DNA from: an uncultured Bacteroidales bacterium
GTDB taxonomy: Bacteria > Bacteroidota > Bacteroidia > Bacteroidales > UBA932
Length of the DNA: 64,000 bases
Direction of reading: 5' to 3'
Assembly (NCBI GenBank): GCA_934675095.1
Contig: CAKUPC010000002.1
Location: forward strand, 1-64,000
The number at the start of each line of letters is the position of its first letter. Position 1 is the stretch's first letter. The translations under genes were made by a program, and so were the position numbers. Under the pieces are notes generated by a model. The model was not told the DNA's origin. It was given only the letters and a program-made list of their open reading frames with translations, and did no database searches. Below are positions 26,512 through 34,352 of the stretch, piece after piece.

Positions 26512-27870
26512 CTACAATCCAGAAAGGTCCACCTTGTAGATGAGGTCTTCGGATTCCCGGGGCTTTTGGATGAACATGACCATATAGACAGGGACATATT
26601 CGACATTGCCCACCGTATGCAGATTGTCATTGCAGAGAACGTATGCCTTTTTTATCCCATAATCGGGGTTTGACATCACGCCGCTCAAGGCATTGTGGCG
26701 TTCGTAGTCCTTTCCGGATTTGACCTCCACGGGGATTATTTCATTGTCCGCTTCGAGCAGGAAATCAATCTCGCCCTGCTTTTTGCTGTTGAAATAGTAG
26801 AGATTCCAATCATGCGCGTGCAGTTCCTGAGCAACGGCATTCTCAAACACGGCACCATAGTTAATGTTAATCTCCCCTTGCAGCAGCTTCAGCTGTATGC
26901 CTCCCGACGAATACTGACTTGACAGCAGGCCGACGTCATTCTGAAACAGCTTGAAAAGGTTTCTCTGTTCATTAAGCTTCAACGGAGCCGTCGGTTCCTC
27001 CACATTGTAGGTCGGCAGAGCCATGTCGGCATCCTTGAGCCAGATAAAGTCATTCTCATGACGGCTGAACGTCATGTGTTCATTCAGGCGTTTCAAAATG
27101 AACCTCTTGTTTTTGGCATTGAGTTCCGACGGAATTATATCAAAGACTTCGTTTATGTAGAGTTTTTTTCGCTCATCTCTGTCATAGCGGGCTATATCCA
27201 TCTTGTACAGCATTAGAATGTCTTTCTGCTCCTTGACAACATTCTGAATGTTGTTGGTGTTCACATACGCCTGCACAGCGGCGGGCATTCCACCGACAAT
27301 CAGATAAAGCCTGAACAGCTGCATCATCTTCTTATGGACAAACTCATCCACAGGAGTTCTTTCTTTCCAGCACTCACGCAATGAGTCCAGAACATTCTCC
27401 GGAAGTCCGGCAGCGGTGACAAATTCCTCGAAATCCAACGGATACATCTGATATTCCGACATATAGCCCACTGGAACGGAACGAATATTCTTCATCTCCA
27501 CACCAAGAAGAGACCCGCTGAGGGCATACAGATAGTCCCCGTCATCAACAAGCCCCTTCACCCATGTCATTATGTCGGCATATTCCTGAACCTCATCGAA
27601 GAATATCAAAGTCTTTCCGGGCACAAGTTCTTCCCTTACGTAAGCTGAAATCCTTAGTTTCAGCTCCCTTACGTCCCCTGCACCCCTGATGACGGAGATG
27701 ACTTCCGGCTGGAGAAGAAAATTCATCTCCACTAACCGCAGGTCATGCTGTCGTGCATATTTCCTGACAGCATACGTCTTTCCCACCTGTCTTGCCCCCG
27801 TAAGGAACAAAGCTTTCTTTGTGGAAGCGAAGTGCTTCTCTATTTCACTGTCAATCTTTCTGTTAAGCAT
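26512..27870 (-). CDS. AAA_14/DUF4143-family ATPase (copy 3)
   Basis: 452 residues. Walker A is LTGARQVGKTYAV (~residues 22-34), Walker B LIFFDEVQEYADI, and the sensor segment YALSGSLLGVEM. A DUF4143 region follows with a C-terminal PD-(D/E)xK-like pattern (GEIDFLLEAD, then IPVEVKSGKDY), the best preserved nuclease-like motif of the three. The start at 27870 lies 6 bp from the nearest of three 33-bp repeats. It is solitary and probably monocistronic. The family is very abundant in Bacteroidota; its role is not established. Confidence 0.92.
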   Translation of the reverse strand: MLNRKIDSEIEKHFASTKKALFLTGARQVGKTYAVRKYARQHDLRLVEMNFLLQPEVISVIRGAGDVRELKLRISAYVREELVPGKTLIFFDEVQEYADIMTWVKGLVDDGDYLYALSGSLLGVEMKNIRSVPVGYMSEYQMYPLDFEEFVTAAGLPENVLDSLRECWKERTPVDEFVHKKMMQLFRLYLIVGGMPAAVQAYVNTNNIQNVVKEQKDILMLYKMDIARYDRDERKKLYINEVFDIIPSELNAKNKRFILKRLNEHMTFSRHENDFIWLKDADMALPTYNVEEPTAPLKLNEQRNLFKLFQNDVGLLSSQYSSGGIQLKLLQGEININYGAVFENAVAQELHAHDWNLYYFNSKKQGEIDFLLEADNEIIPVEVKSGKDYERHNALSGVMSNPDYGIKKAYVLCNDNLHTVGNVEYVPVYMVMFIQKPRESEDLIYKVDLSGL

Positions 27871-27876
27871 AGCTAT

Positions 27877-27955
27877 TGCAACTTTTCCATGGCAAATATA
27901 TGCATCTTCTGCAACTTTTCCAAGGTGTTTTCACAGGTTTTCTGCAACTTTTCCA
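27877..27955 (-). repeat. three-copy 33-bp repeat upstream of ATPase copy 3
   Basis: TGCAACTTTTCCA is identical at 27877, 27910 and 27943, exactly 33 bp apart. On the coding strand each copy reads TGGAAAAGTTGCA, and two of the three continue with GAA. A weaker half copy (GGGACTTTTGCA) lies just beyond. The nearest copy is 6 bp from the start codon, so it occupies the whole translation-initiation region. Confidence 0.92.
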
Positions 27956-28012
27956 AGAAATATGGGACTTTTGCAGGCAGGCCGAAATTTGCTGATGTCA
28001 CAAGAAATGAAA

Positions 28013-28050
28013 AATCGGGGCACACGGATGATTGAACGTGTGTCCCGATT
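28013..28050 (-). terminator. terminator of the efflux operon
   Basis: Arms AATCGGGACACACG and CGTGTGCCCCGATT (minus strand) form a 14-bp stem with one mismatch and a 10-nt loop, followed by TTTTT. It lies 25 bp beyond the last permease stop codon. Confidence 0.85.
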
Positions 28051-28074
28051 GAAGTTTAGTATGAACCGTGTGCG

Positions 28075-29274
28075 TTACTCGGCGGCTTCGGCGGTGCTGC
28101 GGGAAGCGCGACGGGCCTCGATGCGGGCAGCTATGAGGCGGTGGCGCTTCTCCATCAGCTCGTGGAGACGGGAAGCGTAGTGGTTGCGCTCCCGGTAGTC
28201 CATGATGAAGGCCGTGACGCTGTAGAAGGCGAACTGGGAAATCAGCCCGATGAGCTGCGGACGAATCATCGGGAGAGTGGCGGCGGCGTTGTTGATGGCG
28301 TGGAAGCCCTGGATGCCGAAGGTCGATGGGAAAATCCATGAGACGGCTTTCCAGAACGGCGACATGGAGCTTACCGGCCAGATGGTGCCGCTGAGGAAGA
28401 GGCAGATGGAAGACACGAAGAGGAGTTCCACGAAGACCGTCTCCCTGTGGCGGATGAAGCGGCTGAAGGTGAAGCTGAATGCCACGCAGTCAATCACGAA
28501 GAAGAAAATCAGCGCGAGCATGGTTCCGAGCTGTCCCCGCTGCGGCATTCCGAACAGGGCCGGAACAAGGAGGAGACAGTAGGAAGCGATGCCGAGATAA
28601 ATCAGCGTGTATGCGGCCGCCCTTCCGATAAGAGAGCCGTCGTGGGTGGCGTTGCCCTCGCGCATCGAACCGTTCATCACGCTCACTCCGAAGAACATCG
28701 TCTGCTGGATGACCAGAAGAAGAGCCGCGGAGAGGAAGAAAATCAGGAACGAATAGTTCGTGTTGAACGGGACGTTCTCCTCAGCCGGAATGGCCTCTAT
28801 CATCTGCGAGATTGCCGCATCCGTAAGCCCCGTCATCGCGAGGCGGGACGAACCTATCGTGCGGAGTTCGTCAATCATGACATGATTCACTGCCATCGTT
28901 ATGTTCTTGTAGTAGAGGAAGCTGGCCATGTCCGCGTAGGTCGATACAGTCGCCTGCTCCATCTTCGCGAGCCTGTCGCCGTAATCCTCCGGGAAGAGCA
29001 CGATGCCGTGGACCTTCCTTTCCTCAAGCAGCTGCCGGGCCTCGGCCATGGACACGCACTTATATGCCACATCCACCTCACGAGTGGCGTCAATCTTTTG
29101 AATGAAGCGCCGGCTGTCGCTGCTCTGACTCAAATCCACCACCGCAACCGGCATCTCATCCACCGTACCCTTGTAGTAGATCAGGCCGTATATGACCGGA
29201 TAGAGCAGTCCTCCGAGAAGGAAGATGATGAGGACGTATGAATCCGCAAATATGCGTTTAAGTTCTTTTAACAT
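28075..29274 (-). CDS. ABC-2 type transporter permease (efflux), second copy
   Basis: 399-residue inner-membrane permease of the YhhJ/YbhR type. The N-terminal helix (LIIFLLGGLLYPVIYGLIYY) is followed by a large periplasmic domain (DEMPVAVVDLSQSSDSRR, VHGIVLFPEDYGDRL). Five further helices follow, including FLIFFLSAALLLVIQQTMFF and LLFVSSICLFLSGTIWP. It is the last gene of a four-gene operon with tolC-like, hlyD-like and another permease gene. It probably pairs with the other permease as a heterodimer exporting drugs or other small molecules. No ATP-binding subunit is encoded beside it. Confidence 0.88.
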   Translation of the reverse strand: MLKELKRIFADSYVLIIFLLGGLLYPVIYGLIYYKGTVDEMPVAVVDLSQSSDSRRFIQKIDATREVDVAYKCVSMAEARQLLEERKVHGIVLFPEDYGDRLAKMEQATVSTYADMASFLYYKNITMAVNHVMIDELRTIGSSRLAMTGLTDAAISQMIEAIPAEENVPFNTNYSFLIFFLSAALLLVIQQTMFFGVSVMNGSMREGNATHDGSLIGRAAAYTLIYLGIASYCLLLVPALFGMPQRGQLGTMLALIFFFVIDCVAFSFTFSRFIRHRETVFVELLFVSSICLFLSGTIWPVSSMSPFWKAVSWIFPSTFGIQGFHAINNAAATLPMIRPQLIGLISQFAFYSVTAFIMDYRERNHYASRLHELMEKRHRLIAARIEARRASRSTAEAAE

Positions 29275-29348
29275 AATTTTATATTCCTATATATCACAGA
29301 CATACCCGAATATTTCCAATTCCGCGGCATATCATTCTATCATATACC

Positions 29349-30512
29349 CTACCTCTCGTAGTTCTGGTTCACCCACGCCCTCTTGAGACGGCCGCTGACG
29401 CACAGCGGACCGATGAGGAAGAGGAGAAGGCAGACCAGATATGGCCACCAGTCACCGAGTCCCGTGCCGAAAATCGCCTCCTGGACGTATGCCAGATAGT
29501 AGAAGCGCAGCGGGAAGAGGACGGCGATGCCCTGAATTGCCTTCGGCATGGCCTCCACGGGGAAGGTGAAACCGGAGAACGAGAATCCGAGAATCGTGAA
29601 CAGAGCCGCGATGCTGAGGGCGAACCTCAGCGTAGGGAGAAGCCCCACAATCGTCACTGCCACAGCCTCACAGGCAAGGATGAACACCACCATGAGCAGC
29701 ATCATGTTGCCGACGCTTCCCGCGACAGGGAACTTGCACACGCCGTACATCAGCAGATCAAGCGTCAGTCCCATAAGGAGATAGACCAGCGTGTAAGGAG
29801 TAAGTTTTCCTAACAGCGCGGCGGCGAACGAGCCGTCGGCCGTCTCCATCAGTTCCTTTGACGTGCCGTAGCGGAGTTCAGAGCCGAGAGCGTAAATCAG
29901 CACGAAGACGATGCTCAGGCAGAGAAGACCCGGAAGAATGATGTTGTTCAGGTACATGCTGTAGTTCGTCATCGGGTTGCCGATGTGGTGCTCGTCAATC
30001 GTAATCGGCTGTATCATTCCCATAATCTCGCCGTCGGAGACTCCCTTGGCACGGAATACTTCCCGCTGGACAGCGCCTCCGGTGAGTGTCACCATCGTCA
30101 GGACGTCCTTGTAGCTAAGCGCTCCGGCAATCATGTAGAGCGAGTTGACATAGTATGTGAACGTCGGCTGACGGTTCGCATAGACATCCGCCGCCATATT
30201 CTTCGGGATGACGCAGATGGATGCCACCTCGCCGGTCTGCATCGCGTCGCGGGCCTCGGAGAAGCTGTCGAAATGGACCACCTTTCCGAGCTGGGTCGCG
30301 TCGAGCTGGCTGCAGAAGTTGCGCGAGAGGGATGAATTGTCCATGTCAACTACTCCGATCGGCAGCTTTTCCGGGAGTCCGGCCTTGAAGAATGTCAGGT
30401 AGAAAAGACAGCAGACAGCCATCATAACCACCGATCCGAGCAGATAGACAGGTTTGCGGCGTATAATCCCGAACTCACGCCGCATAACTTTCAAAAACGC
30501 ATTATCTTTCAT
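29349..30512 (-). CDS. ABC-2 type transporter permease (efflux), first copy
   Basis: About 387 residues from the ATG at 30512; an upstream in-frame TTG at 30521 is less likely. It has the same architecture as its neighbour: one N-terminal helix (LLGSVVMMAVCCLFYLTFF), a periplasmic domain with PIGVVDMDNSSLSRNF, then five C-terminal helices (ILPGLLCLSIVFVLIYALG, MMLLMVVFILACEAVAVTI). It lies 29 bp downstream of the HlyD-type gene and 74 bp upstream of the second permease. It likely forms the translocation channel with that protein, linked to the adaptor and the outer-membrane factor. Confidence 0.88.
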   Translation of the reverse strand: MKDNAFLKVMRREFGIIRRKPVYLLGSVVMMAVCCLFYLTFFKAGLPEKLPIGVVDMDNSSLSRNFCSQLDATQLGKVVHFDSFSEARDAMQTGEVASICVIPKNMAADVYANRQPTFTYYVNSLYMIAGALSYKDVLTMVTLTGGAVQREVFRAKGVSDGEIMGMIQPITIDEHHIGNPMTNYSMYLNNIILPGLLCLSIVFVLIYALGSELRYGTSKELMETADGSFAAALLGKLTPYTLVYLLMGLTLDLLMYGVCKFPVAGSVGNMMLLMVVFILACEAVAVTIVGLLPTLRFALSIAALFTILGFSFSGFTFPVEAMPKAIQGIAVLFPLRFYYLAYVQEAIFGTGLGDWWPYLVCLLLFLIGPLCVSGRLKRAWVNQNYER

Positions 30513-30541
30513 TGCAATCAAAAGTCTGGTTCAGGATTAAA

Positions 30542-31531
30542 TTACTTTACTACTATGGCGGTCATGCCCGGGCGGAGGCCAGCAACAGGAGTCGTAGGTA
30601 CAGCACGAACCTCGAAAGTCTTGGCGTCATAGCCGTCAGTCTCCTTGGTAGCCCTCCAGGTCGCGTAGGACTCGCGTGCGGCGATGTAGGTCACCGTAGC
30701 GTCGATTTCCTTGCCGTCGAGGGCAGGAATGCTGAGGCGGAGCTTGTCGCCGGATTTCATGCTGTGAAGCTTGTCCTCGCGGATGTTGAACGTGAACCAC
30801 ATATCGGAGAGGTCGGTCACGGTCATAATCGGAGAACCTGTTCCGACGAGCTCGCCCACATGAGGGTAGCGTGCTGAAATGACGCCATCGACAGGCGAAG
30901 TGAGCTTGAGTTCTGAAAGATATGACTTCACTTCCATCACGGCGCCGTTTGCCCTGTCAACCAGAGCGATTGCAGCAGCCTTGTCCTCATCGCGCGCACC
31001 CTTGACGGCCATGTCATACTGAGATTTTGCGGCCTCGGCAGTCGCTGCAGCGGCATTGTACTGGGCAGTAGCCTCGTCGAACTTCTGGTCGCTTATGACA
31101 TTCTGTTCGTGAAGCCTTGTGGCACGGTCGAGGGTCTTCTTCGCGATGTCCTTGCCCACGAGAGCCTTCTGCCAGATTTCGTATGCTCCGGCAATCTCTT
31201 CCTTGCGGGCGCCGGTGTTTGCCTTGTTGCGCTGTGCGGCTGCGGCTGCATAAGCGGCGTTTGCCTGCGCGAGCTTTGCACGTACCTCAGGAGAGTCTAT
31301 GAGAACGAGGGTGTCGCCCTTGTGAACCATGTCTCCCTCACTTGCGTAGAACGCCTCGATACGTCCCGGAACCTTTCCGGAAACGCGGTATTCGGCAGCC
31401 TCGGCCTCGCCCTGAATGACGGCTTCCTTAGGCTTTGAGAAGATGATACCAAGCACAGCCACAGCTGCGATGAGTGCAACCAGAACGATGATTCCAAGAA
31501 GCAGGTTGCCTTTTTTCTGAGTCTTTTCCAT
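30542..31531 (-). CDS. HlyD/EmrA-type membrane fusion protein
   Basis: 329-residue periplasmic adaptor with one N-terminal membrane anchor (LLLGIIVLVALIAAVAVLGI). A lipoyl/biotinyl half (EAAEYRVSGKVPGRIEAFY, GDTLVLIDSPEVRAKL) is followed by an alpha-hairpin rich in A, K and Q (~residues 85-190). The second lipoyl half (LTSPVDGVISARYPHVGELV) and a beta-barrel domain ending GLRPGMTAIVVK come last. It connects the two permeases to the TolC-like channel. It lies 50 bp after the tolC-like gene and is evidently co-transcribed. Confidence 0.93.
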   Translation of the reverse strand: MEKTQKKGNLLLGIIVLVALIAAVAVLGIIFSKPKEAVIQGEAEAAEYRVSGKVPGRIEAFYASEGDMVHKGDTLVLIDSPEVRAKLAQANAAYAAAAAQRNKANTGARKEEIAGAYEIWQKALVGKDIAKKTLDRATRLHEQNVISDQKFDEATAQYNAAAATAEAAKSQYDMAVKGARDEDKAAAIALVDRANGAVMEVKSYLSELKLTSPVDGVISARYPHVGELVGTGSPIMTVTDLSDMWFTFNIREDKLHSMKSGDKLRLSIPALDGKEIDATVTYIAARESYATWRATKETDGYDAKTFEVRAVPTTPVAGLRPGMTAIVVK

Positions 31532-31581
31532 AATATTTTTCTTTTTTAATTATCGTGTTTATGAATTTGAATATCGGAAGC

Positions 31582-33072
31582 CTAAAGCCTTCCTTCTGCC
31601 TTTGCGAGGTTTACACTGCACATCTGCAGCTCAACGCCGGTCTCGATATATTCCGAATGAGCCTGCAGCCAGGCCGTCTGCGCCTGAAGCACCACATTGG
31701 AAGCAATCATGCCCTCGTTCCAGCCGGCGGTGGCAACCCTGAGGTTCTCCTCCGCGTTCGCAAGGTTGCTCTCGGCGGTGGTGAGCTTCTCAAGCGCCTC
31801 GCCTTCCTGCTGGCGGAGCTGCGCGACCTGAAGGGAAATCATCTCCTTCGCGTCATCGAGCCTGTACTGCGTGAGCGCGGCCTCGGCCTTGGCCTTCTTC
31901 GTCTTCTGGATTGCCTCGGTGCCGTGGAAAATAGGCACGTTCACCACGACTCCGGCAGAGAAGAAGCCACCGAACTTGTTCTGGAATCCGTTGAATACGT
32001 TAGGGCTGGTCACGGCGTAGTTTGCCATCACGGCAACGGTAGGAAGTCCGTCGGCACGAACCACAGCGACCTTCTTGTCATAAATCTTCTTCGCGAGGTC
32101 AAGGCTCCTGATTTCAGGCCTTGCCGCATAGACCTCCTCGTCCGAAATCACCGGGCTCATTTCAGGGACCGGAATGGCGTCCAGGTTCTCGTCCGCAAGA
32201 GTAATCTGACTGTCAAGAGGGAGGCCGCACTCCTTGCAGAGGAGCATCTTCGCGAGCACCAGTCCGTTGGTGGCCTTCGTGAGAAGCATCTCGGCCTCGT
32301 TGGTCTTCACCTTTATGGTAAGCGCGTCTGAAGGAGTGGCAAATCCCTCGGCCACGAGAGCATCGACATCCTTTCCCATCTGACGGAGAAGGTCGGCATA
32401 GTTCTCGGCGAGGTTCTTCTTGGCCGCGATGGAGACAATCTGCCAGTAGGCCTGCTCGATGTCGGCGAGAACCTGCGCGTGCTCCTGATCATACTGCGAC
32501 TTAGCCAGTTCCTCGGCATATTTCGCCATCTGGTTGGAAGCCACGATCTTGCCGCCCATGAACACCGGCTGCTGAACAGAAACCACCGCTCCGCAGATGT
32601 TGTGCATATTCAGAGTCAGGGCGTCCGTGATGTGCTGCCCTATCGCGTTGATAGGAGTGGCGATGTCGGTTGCCTTGAGACCGTTGATTATCTTCTGGAA
32701 CGCAGGGTCGGTCATGTATTTGTTGAACACGTCAGGATCTGAAATAAGTCCCAGAACCTTGTTGGTCACGTCGTCCTGAAGCACTGTTCCCGCATTCTGA
32801 ATCTCCTTCGCCTGGTCGTCGCTGATGAGCTTCCAGTCACGGCTGGTGTACATGTAAGTTCCCGTCGCCGTAATCTTCGGGAAATAGTTCGCGAGGGCGA
32901 TGTTCCTGTCATAGCCCGCAACCTTGATTTTCTGCTCCGCCGTCTTGAGCGAATTGTTGTTCTCGACAGCCATCTGCCTGCACTCGTCAAGAGTCAGCAC
33001 CTGCTGTGCCCCGGCATAGGTCGGCAGCACACAGAGCCCTGCGGCGATAATCCACATTGTCTTTTTCATCAT
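31582..33072 (-). CDS. TolC-family outer-membrane efflux protein
   Basis: 496 residues. The signal peptide ends near YAGAQ. Two outer-membrane-efflux repeats follow (LTLDECRQMAVENNNSLKTA and the later APARPEIRSLDLAKKIYDK region), with long alpha-helices for the periplasmic tunnel and strands for the barrel (VVVNVPIFHG). It is the first gene of the efflux operon, 209 bp from the divergent AraC-type regulator. Its substrate is unknown. Confidence 0.93.
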   Translation of the reverse strand: MMKKTMWIIAAGLCVLPTYAGAQQVLTLDECRQMAVENNNSLKTAEQKIKVAGYDRNIALANYFPKITATGTYMYTSRDWKLISDDQAKEIQNAGTVLQDDVTNKVLGLISDPDVFNKYMTDPAFQKIINGLKATDIATPINAIGQHITDALTLNMHNICGAVVSVQQPVFMGGKIVASNQMAKYAEELAKSQYDQEHAQVLADIEQAYWQIVSIAAKKNLAENYADLLRQMGKDVDALVAEGFATPSDALTIKVKTNEAEMLLTKATNGLVLAKMLLCKECGLPLDSQITLADENLDAIPVPEMSPVISDEEVYAARPEIRSLDLAKKIYDKKVAVVRADGLPTVAVMANYAVTSPNVFNGFQNKFGGFFSAGVVVNVPIFHGTEAIQKTKKAKAEAALTQYRLDDAKEMISLQVAQLRQQEGEALEKLTTAESNLANAEENLRVATAGWNEGMIASNVVLQAQTAWLQAHSEYIETGVELQMCSVNLAKAEGRL

Positions 33073-33206
33073 ATCAATATTTTTTAATTATTTCCCTGAC
33101 ATTGCACCCAAATGGCAGAAAATCCGATTTGAATGCGGCGGCATATTATTCAAAACGATTGCCATATGGGAGAAAATATGTATAACAAATTGGGTGTATA
33201 AATATA

Positions 33207-33277
33207 CATTTTGTCGTAAAAAACGACTTTTTAAGAATTTATGCGTACTTTTGTAATTCAACATAAGCGACAAAATG
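33207..33277. promoter_or_regulatory. inverted-repeat operator candidates between tolC-like and araC-like genes
   Basis: CATTTTGTCG (33207-33216) and CGACAAAATG (33268-33277) form a perfect 10-bp inverted repeat 51 bp apart. A second small inverted repeat, GTCGT-AAAAA-ACGAC (33213-33227), overlaps the left half. The sites flank a promoter -7 box, a layout that fits binding by the adjacent AraC-type protein. The assignment is inferred. Confidence 0.55.
33246..33253 (+). promoter_or_regulatory. candidate -7 box of the AraC-type regulator gene
   Basis: TACTTTTG matches TAnnTTTG exactly and lies 28 bp before the start codon, between the two halves of the CATTTTGTCG inverted repeat. No clear -33 element was found. 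Confidence 0.45.
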
Positions 33278-33280
33278 TAA

Positions 33281-34201
33281 ATGATTATGGAAAAATATCG
33301 TGAACTCAACATCCGCGAACTCCGGCATCTGTCATCGGCAGGGACGGTGAATGACAATTTGTCAGACGACCTCTTCATCGCGGAGATGCACTACGAATCG
33401 AAGATGGACATCATCGAATATCCCTGCCGTTTCCACGGGTATGTGGCGTTCTTCTGCATCGAAGGAACCTTTGAAGTCGAGATAAACCTCAAGAAGTTCA
33501 CGATACGGAAGGAGTCGATGTTCATATATACCCCCGGTAACATCGTGAGAGTCACGAGCATAGACCCAAAGGAAAAGGAGGCCGTGCATTTTGTCGTCGT
33601 CGCAATTTCCGAAGACCTGATGTCCAGCACCCGCTTCGACTTCAGCAAGCTCTACAACGAAAGCCTGCGTCTGCTCGAATCCCCGTGCGTCGTAATCAGC
33701 GAAAACGAGAGGGAGCTCTGCCGAAAATACTTCGACCTCATACAGGAAGTCTCGCGCCTCGGGCTGCCGAACATGAAGGAGTCGGTCGCGTCGCTCATTT
33801 CGTCCATATTCTACCTGATGGGCTCGATGTGGACTGACAGGCTGACAGAGGCGAGAAAGAACGGAGGCGAAGAGACCTCGACAAGGTCAAGGATAATCCT
33901 CGAAGACTTCCTGATGCTCGTAAGGGACTATCACACAAAGGAAAGGAGCCTTTCGTTCTATGCGGACAAGCTCTATCTGACCCCGAAGTACCTCTCCAAG
34001 CTCATAAAGTCCGTCAGCGGAAAGTCGGCCCACGAATGGATTGACTCCTTCGTCATCCTTGAGGCGAAGAACCTTCTGAAATATTCGGACATGAGCATAA
34101 AGTCCATCGTCTATGAGCTTAATTTCCCGAACCAGACGACATTCTACCGTTTCTTCAAGACCAAGACGGGAATGACACCGTCGGAATACAGAAAAATGTA
34201 A
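33281..34201 (+). CDS. AraC-family transcriptional regulator
   Basis: 306 residues. The N-terminal cupin-like sensing domain (YPCRFHGYVAFFCIEGTFEVEI) is followed by a linker and a C-terminal double HTH (~residues 205-305: LSFYADKLYLTPKYLSKLIK, LKYSDMSIKSIVYELNFPNQ, TTFYRFFKTKTGMTPSEYRK). It is transcribed divergently from the four-gene efflux operon and probably controls it. A second possible start is the ATG six bases further (33287). Confidence 0.92.
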   Translation: MIMEKYRELNIRELRHLSSAGTVNDNLSDDLFIAEMHYESKMDIIEYPCRFHGYVAFFCIEGTFEVEINLKKFTIRKESMFIYTPGNIVRVTSIDPKEKEAVHFVVVAISEDLMSSTRFDFSKLYNESLRLLESPCVVISENERELCRKYFDLIQEVSRLGLPNMKESVASLISSIFYLMGSMWTDRLTEARKNGGEETSTRSRIILEDFLMLVRDYHTKERSLSFYADKLYLTPKYLSKLIKSVSGKSAHEWIDSFVILEAKNLLKYSDMSIKSIVYELNFPNQTTFYRFFKTKTGMTPSEYRKM

Positions 34202-34352
34202 GGAGCCGTTGGGGTTGCTGCACATTTTTTCGCTCCGAAGTCTTGCGAATATCATGACAAACTTATAATTTTGCATACATTAGTAGTATATCAGCCAAGG
34301 ATTTCATGAAAAGTTGGCTGAAAAGTGTTTAAAATTATAAGTGGTAAAACGC

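Noticed and set aside
24118-27955. CRISPR array
   Set aside because: Repeats have only 2-4 copies, conserved cores of 11-15 bp, and spacers that are themselves partly similar. No cas genes are nearby.
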